Assembly (NCBI GenBank): GCA_900554225.1
Contig: USGH01000145.1
Location: 1-6,800, forward strand
Source: an uncultured Eubacteriales bacterium
GTDB taxonomy: Bacteria; Bacillota; Clostridia; Oscillospirales; CAG-272
DNA: 6,800 nucleotides
Reading direction: 5' to 3'
Part shown: piece after piece, positions 1 to 5,896 of the stretch
Layout of the letters: each line of letters opens with the position of its first letter
How positions within the stretch are numbered: position 1 is the stretch's first letter
The notes under the pieces: generated by a model
Seen by the model: only the letters and a program-made list of their open reading frames with translations
What the model was told of the DNA's origin: nothing
Database searches by the model: none
Position numbers and translations under genes: made by a program

Positions 1-1392
1 GCTGCCGCATCCGGAAGACAGACTGCGAATAACAGGGAAAATCCCGCATATCGGCGGAACCGGGTACAGGCACAAAGGCGAAATACACGTGCCGTCGCTC
101 CGGTTGCGGAAACACCCATGCAGGCACTGGCTCGCTCGTGGAAAGAAAGCCGTGCCTTGCGTCAGGAAAAGAAAGCGGTCAAGGCGGCGGAGGCAGAGAT
201 TCGCTGGCAGAAGGACATTGTGCGGGTACACGGCGGTGTCGATAAGATCATGCTGGGGATCATTTTACTCCTGGTGGCTTTCGGAACGGTCATGGTTTTC
301 AGTGCCAGCTATCCCTACGCGCTCACCAAGGGCTATGATGTGCTGTATTATGGAAAACGCCAGCTGTTCTTCGCGATCGCGGGACTTGCACTCATGGCGA
401 TATTGTCTTTCATTCCCTATCGCTTCTACTGCAATAAGGTGATCGTTCTCGGCGCATATGGTATCGGCGTGCTGCTGCTGCTCGCGGTACTGGTGCTCGG
501 CGTATCAGAGGGAGAGGCGCGCAGATGGATCCAGTTTGGACCCGTCACGATCCAGCCGTCGGAAATGATGAAATTCATCCTCGTGCTGGCACTGGCATAT
601 TATATGCAGACCAACCAGAAAACCCTGCAAGAGCTGCGTACCACACGGCAGAAGCTCTTTTATAACGTGATCTTCCCCGGTGTCATCATCGGTATCGCGT
701 GCGGACTGGTCCTACTGGAAAAGCATCTGTCCGCGACACTCATCATCGGCTGTATCGGACTGCTTGTGATCCTGGTCGGTGGCTGTGATTGGAAGTGGGT
801 CGTGCCGTGCTTTACGGCGGCAGGGGGACTTTTGGCGGGCATCTTCGTCATGCTCAATCCCTACGCGCTCAAACGGCTGACTACCTTTGGGGATGAGGAT
901 GCCGATCTGCTGTCGGAGAAGTTCCAGACGAACCAGAGCCTTTACGCCATCGGTTCCGGCGGACTGTTCGGCGTAGGACTGGGCGAAAGCCGACAGAAAT
1001 ACAGCTACATCTACGCGGCGCACAACGACTTCATTTTTGCCATCGTCTGTGAGGAGTTCGGCTTTATCGGCGCGGTCTGTCTGATCGGATTGTTCCTTGC
1101 CTTCATCTGGCGCGGCTATGTCATCGCATCCCGTGCGCCCGATACGTTTTCGATGCTTGTGGCGTTCGGTATCACCACGCAGGTCGGCATTCAGGCCATG
1201 CTCAATATGTGCGTGGTGGCGGACATCATCCCGAATACGGGCATTTCGCTCCCGTTTTTCTCCTACGGTGGTTCATCTCTCGTGGTGCTGCTCTGTGAAA
1301 TGGGCATACTGCTCTCGATTTCCAGACAGTATTACATGACGCGGGATCAGCTTCGTGAGGAAGAGGCACGCAAAGAGCTCGGCATGGATTGA
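1..1392 (+). CDS. ftsW: FtsW, septal peptidoglycan glycosyltransferase (SEDS family), 5' end probably outside window
   Basis: FtsW polymerises lipid II into glycan strands at the septum, together with a class B PBP. The protein shows about ten membrane segments and SEDS motifs. Numbered from the ATG at 118 (424 residues), these are: FSAS after TM1 (61-64), GPVTIQPSE (141-149), EKHLSAT (201-207, where many FtsW have QPDLGT), the large outer loop with GVGLGESRQK (285-294), AHNDFIF (301-307), and FFSYGGSS (380-387) before the last helix. Asp304 in AHNDFIF matches the aspartate proposed as catalytic in FtsW/RodA. The start is uncertain. The same frame stays open from base 1, adds 39 basic, Asn- and Arg-rich residues, has no start codon before 118, and 118 lacks a clear Shine-Dalgarno. 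I therefore extend it to the edge; a start at 118 is the alternative. SpoVE or RodA are sister families, but the murG/ftsQ/ftsZ neighbourhood favours FtsW. The family call is very sure, the 5' end is not. Confidence 0.93.
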   Translation, partial: AAASGRQTANNRENPAYRRNRVQAQRRNTRAVAPVAETPMQALARSWKESRALRQEKKAVKAAEAEIRWQKDIVRVHGGVDKIMLGIILLLVAFGTVMVFSASYPYALTKGYDVLYYGKRQLFFAIAGLALMAILSFIPYRFYCNKVIVLGAYGIGVLLLLAVLVLGVSEGEARRWIQFGPVTIQPSEMMKFILVLALAYYMQTNQKTLQELRTTRQKLFYNVIFPGVIIGIACGLVLLEKHLSATLIIGCIGLLVILVGGCDWKWVVPCFTAAGGLLAGIFVMLNPYALKRLTTFGDEDADLLSEKFQTNQSLYAIGSGGLFGVGLGESRQKYSYIYAAHNDFIFAIVCEEFGFIGAVCLIGLFLAFIWRGYVIASRAPDTFSMLVAFGITTQVGIQAMLNMCVVADIIPNTGISLPFFSYGGSSLVVLLCEMGILLSISRQYYMTRDQLREEEARKELGMD

Positions 1393-1484
1393 GCATACGG
1401 CTCCGGGTCGTGCGGATCCTGCCTATCTATGAGCAATAGTATTACCTGATGAAAGGCGCACGGCAGAGTCGTGCGAGAATAGCT

Positions 1485-2633
1485 ATGAGAGTCCTTGTTA
1501 CAGGCGGCGGCACGGGTGGACATGTCAATCCTGCGCTTGCTATCGCCAATACCATCAAGCAGAACGATCCCGATGCCGTTATCGCATATGTCGGGACGAA
1601 AAAGGGAATCGAGAGTAAGCTTGTGCCGAAAGCGGGGTATCCGCTCTATACCGTGGAGATCCAGGGTATCCGGCGCAGTCTTTCTCCGGCAAATCTGAAA
1701 ACGGCATTCCTTGCGCTGACCTCGGTCGGCAAGGCAAAGAAAATTCTCGACGAATTCAAGCCCGATCTCGTGGTCGGTACAGGCGGATATGTCTGCTGGC
1801 CCGTTGTAAAAGCGGCAAGCGAACGCGGCATCCCGACAGCCTTGCACGAATCGAACGCCATCGCCGGCGTTGCGGTCAAAATGCTCCAGAATGCCGTAGA
1901 CCGCATCTATCTCAATTTTGCGAAAACCGGGGACACCCTCCGGTGCGACAAAGAGAAGATCATGCAGGTCGGCAACCCGATCATGAGCGACTTCAAAGCG
2001 ACCACCCGGGAAGAGGCGCGCAAAAAGCTGAACATTCCGGATAAATACCGCTATGTTCTCCTGTCCTACGGCGGCAGCATGGGAGCGGAAAAGGTCAACG
2101 ATGCGGTGCTGTGCCTGATGCGCGATTTTACGTCGAAGCATCCGGAGGTACTGCACATCCATGCGACCGGCTCGATCGAATGGGAAGAATGCGGCGCGAA
2201 ATTCCGGGAAATGGGACTGGACAAATGCGAGAACATCGAGCTTGCCGAGTACATCTTCGATATGCCCCTGAAAATGGCAGCAGCGGATCTCACCATCACA
2301 CGCGCTGGAGCCATGACCGTTACGGAGCTTGCGTCCACCGGAAAGTGCGCGATCTTCATCCCGTCGCCGAATGTAGCCGAAAATCATCAGTATAAAAATG
2401 CCAAGGTGCTTGTGGACGCAGGCGGCGCACTGCTCTTTGAAGAAAAGGATCTGACGGAGGAGGCAACGCCTCTTACCGATACGGTCACGGAGCTGCTCTG
2501 TCCGGCGGGAGATGCGGCGCGTGCGGAGATGGCGGAGAAGATCCGGCCGTTCGCGTTGGAGAATGTCAACCGGCGGATCTACGACGATCTGTGCAGACTG
2601 GTCGCGGAAAAGTCCACTGCGGTCAAACGGTAA
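1485..2633 (+). CDS. murG: MurG, UDP-GlcNAc:lipid I N-acetylglucosaminyltransferase
   Basis: MurG transfers GlcNAc from UDP-GlcNAc to lipid I, giving lipid II, at the inner face of the membrane; this is the substrate FtsW then uses. The 382-residue product is near the family length (about 355-370). Seen in order: the first glycine-rich loop GGGTGGHVNP (7-16) with His13, HESNAIAG (121-128), VGNPI (162-166), the second glycine-rich loop YGGSMGA (195-201), and the donor-binding stretch RAGAMTVTEL (273-282) followed by NHQYKNA (300-306). The frame is open from an ATG at 1449, 12 residues upstream, but family members begin at the MRVLVTGGG-like strand, so 1485 is preferred. Neither start has a strong ribosome binding site; the nearest purine run is GCGAGAA. 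It follows ftsW by 92 bases with no terminator, so co-transcription is likely. Function is secure; the exact start is less so. Confidence 0.96.
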   Translation: MRVLVTGGGTGGHVNPALAIANTIKQNDPDAVIAYVGTKKGIESKLVPKAGYPLYTVEIQGIRRSLSPANLKTAFLALTSVGKAKKILDEFKPDLVVGTGGYVCWPVVKAASERGIPTALHESNAIAGVAVKMLQNAVDRIYLNFAKTGDTLRCDKEKIMQVGNPIMSDFKATTREEARKKLNIPDKYRYVLLSYGGSMGAEKVNDAVLCLMRDFTSKHPEVLHIHATGSIEWEECGAKFREMGLDKCENIELAEYIFDMPLKMAAADLTITRAGAMTVTELASTGKCAIFIPSPNVAENHQYKNAKVLVDAGGALLFEEKDLTEEATPLTDTVTELLCPAGDAARAEMAEKIRPFALENVNRRIYDDLCRLVAEKSTAVKR

Positions 2634-2738
2634 ACGATTACTGCATTTTTGTGCTGCAATATCCGCCCTTTTTCGCGCAAAAGGAAGCGAGAGCGGCGTG
2701 ATCAGAAAATCAAATAACGGAAGAAATTGCAGGATAAA

Positions 2739-2744
2739 AAGGAG
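2739..2744 (+). promoter_or_regulatory. Ribosome binding site of ftsQ
   Basis: AAGGAG lies 8 bases before the GTG at 2753. An in-frame TAA at 2735-2737 rules out any earlier start. The site therefore fixes a GTG start and shows that the long N-terminal tail of FtsQ belongs to the gene. Confidence 0.85.
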
Positions 2745-2752
2745 CAGGACAG

Positions 2753-4030
2753 GTGGAAACGAAAGTATTTCAGAACCAGAATACGCAGAGATCCGGCACA
2801 TCCCGTGAGGAACCGGTATTCTACATATATGACCGTGTGACGACGCGATCCAAAAAAGACGCGGAAATGCGCCGCACATTTGGATCCGCTGTGTCCCGCA
2901 CCTACGATCGTCCGCGTCCGAACAGAGCCCGCCGGATTGTGATGAACGATCCTTTCCCGGGAAATATTCCGCCGCAGACCCCACAAAACGGCGTTGGCGG
3001 GAAAACGCGGACCTTCCGTAAACCATCCGGTGCGGAACCACGCAGATCGACGCACGATAGCGCACGGACTGCCGGGAAAACGGCTCCGGGACGGGTGCAG
3101 TACGCGAAATTTGACCATCCCCGGGGAGCGGGTACCGGTGGCGCGACGGCGGTTCCCAGACATAAAAAGCTCTTACTCGATTCCATCGTGAATTTCTTCG
3201 ATACCATCGAGGAACGGTGGCAGCGCGATGTGGATTCTGCCAAAAAACAGGCGGTACTGCGGCGGAAATTCGTGGAGCATCGGCGTGGGTTCTTCCTTGC
3301 CCTTGTGATCCTTGCCATTCTCGCACTGTTCGTCTTTGGCGTATACCGACTCTTCTTTGTGATCCGCCATGTAGAGGTCGATACCGCATCCGGCTACAGC
3401 GCAAGCGAGATCCAGACCGCTGCGGGCATTGCGGACGGCGACACCCTCTACTCTTTCCGAAGTGCCGATGCCGTGGACGCCATCACATTCCGCCTGCCGT
3501 ACATCAAATCCGCTGCGATCACCAGAACGATCCCGAGCAGTGTGACCATTGTGACGGAAAACGATGCAATGCGCTATTACACGGAGATTTATGGCGAGAC
3601 GGTCGCGCTCTCTGCCGGACTGCGGGTGCTGGGATCCGTCGATCCCGATACCGCTGCTTCGAACGGAGCGATCCGGCTGTATCTGCCGGCGGTGGAGAAA
3701 GCGGTTGCCGGACGGGTCCTTGTGTTCCGGGATGCCAAAAAGGAGCGTGCGATCCGGGAGTTACTCACGGAGACGGAAAAATCCGTTCTCTCTGACCGTA
3801 TCGGCATGATCGATGTGCGCGATGAACAGAACATTCAGATGAACTGTGACGGTACCTACCGATTGACCTTTGGCTCCGGTACAGACGCGGGACTGAAGCT
3901 GCGCATGGCAAATAAGACCATTTCCGATTCGCTCTTTGAAACGGGAATGCTGGCAAAGATCGATCTGAGCGTGACCGGGGTGGCAAGCGTTCAATACGAT
4001 CTGCGGCTGGATCTCTCGGCAGTGGATTAA
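2753..4030 (+). CDS. ftsQ: FtsQ/DivIB-type cell division protein with long cytoplasmic tail
   Basis: FtsQ/DivIB is a single-pass membrane scaffold of the divisome that binds FtsB/DivIC and FtsL. The 425-residue protein has three parts. Residues 1-179 are polar and basic (about 26 Arg and 12 Lys, many Pro, Gly and Asn), ending in a charged helix-like stretch near 140-178. Residues 180-203 are one strong membrane segment (LALVILAILALFVFGVYR core). After it comes a POTRA-like domain (about 203-270: V-x-V strand, SASEIQTAAGI, GDTLYSF, LPYIKSAAITRTIPSSV) and a beta domain to the C-terminus. There is no signal-peptidase site, as expected for a type II membrane protein. The start is GTG with a good AAGGAG site, just after an in-frame stop. 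Typical FtsQ/DivIB cytoplasmic tails are a few tens of residues, so this one is several times longer. Position between murG and ftsZ is classic for ftsQ. The POTRA pattern and topology support the call; overall identity in this family is always low. Confidence 0.88.
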   Translation: METKVFQNQNTQRSGTSREEPVFYIYDRVTTRSKKDAEMRRTFGSAVSRTYDRPRPNRARRIVMNDPFPGNIPPQTPQNGVGGKTRTFRKPSGAEPRRSTHDSARTAGKTAPGRVQYAKFDHPRGAGTGGATAVPRHKKLLLDSIVNFFDTIEERWQRDVDSAKKQAVLRRKFVEHRRGFFLALVILAILALFVFGVYRLFFVIRHVEVDTASGYSASEIQTAAGIADGDTLYSFRSADAVDAITFRLPYIKSAAITRTIPSSVTIVTENDAMRYYTEIYGETVALSAGLRVLGSVDPDTAASNGAIRLYLPAVEKAVAGRVLVFRDAKKERAIRELLTETEKSVLSDRIGMIDVRDEQNIQMNCDGTYRLTFGSGTDAGLKLRMANKTISDSLFETGMLAKIDLSVTGVASVQYDLRLDLSAVD

Positions 4031-4106
4031 ACATCCAAAAAACGTTGTTTGCAATCTGTACAAAGGCTGCCGGAAGAATTTTCACAAAGATTTTTGAAAA
4101 AAGCTA

Positions 4107-4135
4107 TTGCAAATCGCATGGTTTTGGTATATTAT
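4107..4135 (+). promoter_or_regulatory. Probable sigma-A promoter for ftsZ
   Basis: A TTGCAA -35-like box (4107-4112) and a TATTAT -10-like box (4130-4135) are separated by 17 bases, in an AT-rich patch preceded by A and T runs that could act as an UP element. Transcription would begin near 4142. This would give ftsZ its own promoter in addition to read-through from the upstream cluster. The -35 matches 4 of 6 consensus bases and the -10 matches 5 of 6. The downstream exporter promoter uses the same TTGCAA box and spacing. Confidence 0.65.
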
Positions 4136-4186
4136 ATAGAGTAGAGGTATTCTGCCGTAATTCGGGCAAGGGACAGGCGTTCATTC

Positions 4187-4357
4187 ATGGATGAAAAATG
4201 CCATACTTGTCAGAAGCTGGCAGGAGGATCGTTTTCCAGCCACGGAGAACACGATGGACCATATGGTCCCGAAACAGAGAAAATCACTCTGGACTTCCGG
4301 GCGACGGTTGAAAAACGGCAAACGGAAGACAGTAGACAGCAATTCGGTTTCGTGTGA
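4187..4357 (+). CDS. Possible small protein in the ftsZ leader, CxxC motif (unrecognised)
   Basis: I do not recognise this ORF. It would encode 56 residues beginning MDEKCHTCQKLAGG, with a Cys-x-x-Cys pair at residues 5 and 8, a Gly/His/Ser stretch, and a charged C-terminal half ending QFGFV. It lies wholly downstream of the predicted ftsZ promoter and ends 35 bases before the ftsZ ATG, so it would be co-transcribed with ftsZ. The ribosome binding site is poor: AAGGGA is 13 bases away and AGG is 9. GC by codon position, counted by hand, is roughly 59/43/46 percent, which does not show the GC-rich third position of the neighbouring genes. Other frames here are also open (for example ATG 4191 to 4403), so chance openness is a real possibility. 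If real, it could be a leader peptide or a small zinc-binding protein; both are speculation. Confidence 0.25.
   Translation: MDEKCHTCQKLAGGSFSSHGEHDGPYGPETEKITLDFRATVEKRQTEDSRQQFGFV
4256..4269 (+). repeat. Perfect 14-base palindrome in the ftsZ leader
   Basis: GGACCATATGGTCC reads the same on both strands. As DNA it has the symmetry of a dimeric regulator site. As RNA it could form a 5-bp GC-rich stem (GGACC/GGTCC) with an ATAT loop. It sits about 114 bases downstream of the predicted start of transcription and 123 bases before the ftsZ ATG. It also falls inside the possible small ORF. No function is assigned. Confidence 0.45.
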
Positions 4358-4376
4358 AGCCGGGACGAAAAAAAAC

Positions 4377-4384
4377 GAGGAGGG
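4377..4384 (+). promoter_or_regulatory. Strong ribosome binding site of ftsZ
   Basis: GAGGAGGG lies 8 bases before the ATG at 4393. It decides the ftsZ start against the in-frame GTG at 4354, which has no such site and would add 13 basic residues (MKPGRKKTRRART) not expected at a FtsZ N-terminus. Confidence 0.92.
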
Positions 4385-4392
4385 CACGGACA

Positions 4393-5613
4393 ATGCCATT
4401 TGAACTGGAAGATTATAATTTTGACAGCGGCGTAAATATCAAGGTAATAGGCGTCGGCGGCGGCGGAAACAATGCGGTGAACCGTATGGTTGCCGACAAT
4501 GTGCGCGGCGTGGAATGTATTGCGGTCAATACCGATATGCAGGCGCTTGTCAATTCCAGCATCACCAAGAAGATCACCATCGGTGAAAAGGTGACGAAGG
4601 GCCATGGCGCAGGCTCCAATCCGGAGGTCGGCGCACAGGCTGCGGAAGAAAGCATAGAGGACATCAAATCCGCGCTGAGCGGTGCGGATATGGTGTTTGT
4701 CACTGCCGGCATGGGCGGCGGTACCGGTACAGGCGCGGCTCCCATTGTAGCGAGAGTGGCAAGAGAACTCGGCATCCTGACGGTCGGTATCGTGACCAAG
4801 CCCTTCCTCTTTGAAGGCAAGCGGCGTATGATGCAGGCGGAAGCAGGTATCACCAACCTGCGTGACTACGTGGACGCGCTGATCATCATCCCGAACGAGC
4901 GGCTGAAGCAGGTCGGCGAAAAGATCACACTGATGAACGCATTCCAGGTATCCGACGATGTGCTGCGCCACGGTGTACAGTCCATCACGGAGCTGATCAA
5001 CGTTCCCGGCTACATCAACCTCGACTTTGCAGACGTAACCTCCATCCTCAAGGACGCAGGCTACGCACATATGGGTGTCGGCGAAGCAACCGGCAAGGAC
5101 AAGGCGGAAACCGCCGCAAAGATGGCGATCTCTTCTCCGCTGCTGGAAACCTCGATCTGCGGCTCCAAGGGCATCATCATCAACATCACCGCGTCTCCCG
5201 ATATTTCCATGGACGACATCGACATCGCAGCCTCTCTCGTTACATCGGAGGCGCATGAGGACGCGACTGTGATTTTCGGTGTGGTGTTCGATCCCGATCT
5301 GGAAGACACCATGAAGGTCACGATCATCGCTACCGGCTTTGAAAACAAGAACGAATCCGCTCCGGCGTTCGGCAAATCCGCGGCTGTGGACACCAAGCTC
5401 CGCACCGTTGCCGCCGGGAAGATCGAAAAAGGGCAGGTTGTGAAGAAGGAATCCCAGATCCCGGAAGACGGTGAAAAAACCGAGAATGCGGGTGCAGAAA
5501 AGGACGAGGATTCCCCGATTTCCGAGGACGATTTCAACGAGATCATCAATATGCTGAAGAAGGGCAGAAACAACCCGCAGCAGGGCAACAATCCCCCGCC
5601 GAGACGCTATTGA
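4393..5613 (+). CDS. ftsZ: FtsZ, tubulin-like GTPase of the division ring
   Basis: FtsZ binds GTP and polymerises at mid-cell into the Z-ring that recruits the divisome, including the FtsW and FtsQ proteins encoded upstream. The 406-residue protein begins with a short N-terminal peptide, then IKVIGVGGGGNNAVNRM (about 16-32), the NTD nucleotide-contact motif (46-48), the tubulin signature GGGTGTG (108-114), PFLFEGKRR (137-145), and the T7 synergy loop NLDFADV (209-215) with Asp211 and Asp214, which complete the GTPase site of the next subunit. The globular part ends near residue 315 (TIIATGFE). A charged linker of about 60 residues follows, then ISEDDFNEIINMLKKGR and a Pro/Asn/Gln tail ending PPPRRY. 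The common C-terminal peptide (IPxFLRxR type) is not present in that form; DFNEIINMLKK probably takes its place. The start at 4393 is set by a strong ribosome binding site. A terminator follows directly, so ftsZ ends its transcription unit. No ftsA precedes it. Confidence 0.98.
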   Translation: MPFELEDYNFDSGVNIKVIGVGGGGNNAVNRMVADNVRGVECIAVNTDMQALVNSSITKKITIGEKVTKGHGAGSNPEVGAQAAEESIEDIKSALSGADMVFVTAGMGGGTGTGAAPIVARVARELGILTVGIVTKPFLFEGKRRMMQAEAGITNLRDYVDALIIIPNERLKQVGEKITLMNAFQVSDDVLRHGVQSITELINVPGYINLDFADVTSILKDAGYAHMGVGEATGKDKAETAAKMAISSPLLETSICGSKGIIINITASPDISMDDIDIAASLVTSEAHEDATVIFGVVFDPDLEDTMKVTIIATGFENKNESAPAFGKSAAVDTKLRTVAAGKIEKGQVVKKESQIPEDGEKTENAGAEKDEDSPISEDDFNEIINMLKKGRNNPQQGNNPPPRRY

Positions 5614-5640
5614 TTCCCAAAACCAGAACATAGAAGAAAG

Positions 5641-5676
5641 AAGAAGCTGTTCTCACGAGAGCGGCTTTTTCTTTTT
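5641..5676 (+). terminator. Rho-independent terminator after ftsZ
   Basis: A 10-bp stem (5644-5653 with 5658-5667, two G-T wobbles) closes a 4-base loop and runs into TTTTT-C-TTTTT (5666-5676). It lies 28 bases after the ftsZ stop codon. It separates the division genes from the exporter gene. Confidence 0.88.
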
Positions 5677-5837
5677 GATTATGTGCCGCCTGTGCGTGAT
5701 CGTTTACACGACGGTCGCTCTCGTTTTGACCGTTGTATCGTTGGCGGTATCGCAGGAAAGAAGGGTGCTTCACTGCAAGGAAAGTCCCGGATCGTATAGG
5801 ATGTGTGATTTTTTATTTCTAAAATTCATGGAATCTC
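5677..5837 (+). other. Intergenic spacer between ftsZ terminator and exporter promoter
   Basis: I see no supported gene, repeat or RNA here. The exporter reading frame happens to stay open back through this spacer, with an ATG at 5681 and a hydrophobic stretch. That ATG lacks a ribosome binding site and lies upstream of the predicted promoter, so I do not count it as coding. Confidence 0.55.
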
Positions 5838-5866
5838 TTGCAATAATTGTGGAAGAATGGTATAAT
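5838..5866 (+). promoter_or_regulatory. Sigma-A promoter for the ABC exporter gene
   Basis: TTGCAA (5838-5843), a 17-base spacer, and a perfect TATAAT (5861-5866). Transcription would start near 5873, giving a leader of only about 24 bases before the ATG at 5897. This makes the exporter gene an independent unit. Confidence 0.85.
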
Positions 5867-5883
5867 AGGAGCATTACAAATCG

Positions 5884-5889
5884 AAAGGA
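5884..5889 (+). promoter_or_regulatory. Ribosome binding site of the ABC exporter
   Basis: AAAGGA lies 7 bases before the ATG at 5897. With the promoter just upstream, it selects 5897 over the earlier in-frame ATG codons at 5681 and within the promoter region. Confidence 0.8.
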
Positions 5890-5896
5890 AAACGGT

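Larger units (their letters stand above)
4031..4392 (+). other. ftsQ-ftsZ intergenic region and ftsZ leader
   Basis: This 362-base stretch holds no well-supported gene and is where ftsA would usually be. It begins AT-rich without a convincing terminator after ftsQ, so read-through into ftsZ is possible. A sigma-A-like promoter follows (4107-4135). From there to the ftsZ start is a leader of about 250 bases. The leader contains a possible 56-residue ORF (4187-4357), a perfect palindrome (4256-4269), a weak inverted repeat TGCCA/TGGCA (4199-4203 and 4218-4222), and the ftsZ ribosome binding site. I see no match to a riboswitch class that I know. Confidence 0.7.

Noticed and set aside
1449..1484. 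Upstream ATG for murG adding 12 residues
   Set aside because: No ribosome binding site, and the family N-terminus begins at the beta strand encoded from 1485.
2667..2692. CCTTTT/AAAAGG inverted repeat between murG and ftsQ as a terminator
   Set aside because: The stem is short and AT-rich and is not followed by a T run, so it does not look like an intrinsic terminator.
1347..3404. A 685-codon open frame on the - strand across murG and ftsQ
   Set aside because: It is codon-aligned with murG, where an antisense stop would need TTA, CTA or TCA in the sense gene, codons that GC-rich genes avoid. The product is Arg-rich, without a recognisable domain, and the + strand genes are certain.
4222..4227. 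AGGAGG, a strong Shine-Dalgarno-like sequence in the ftsZ leader
   Set aside because: No ATG, GTG or TTG follows at a usable distance. It may simply be Gly codons of the possible small ORF or chance.
4354..4392. GTG start for ftsZ adding 13 basic residues
   Set aside because: No Shine-Dalgarno precedes it, while GAGGAGGG sits 8 bases before the ATG at 4393, and FtsZ proteins normally begin near that point.
4191..4403. A 70-codon + strand ORF overlapping the start of ftsZ
   Set aside because: It has no suitable ribosome binding site, runs 11 bases into ftsZ in another frame, and competes with the 4187 ORF, which is itself weak.
4210..5631. A 473-codon open frame on the - strand opposite ftsZ
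   Set aside because: It is codon-aligned with ftsZ and open for the same codon-use reason. The translation is His/Arg/Asp-rich and resembles no family I know.
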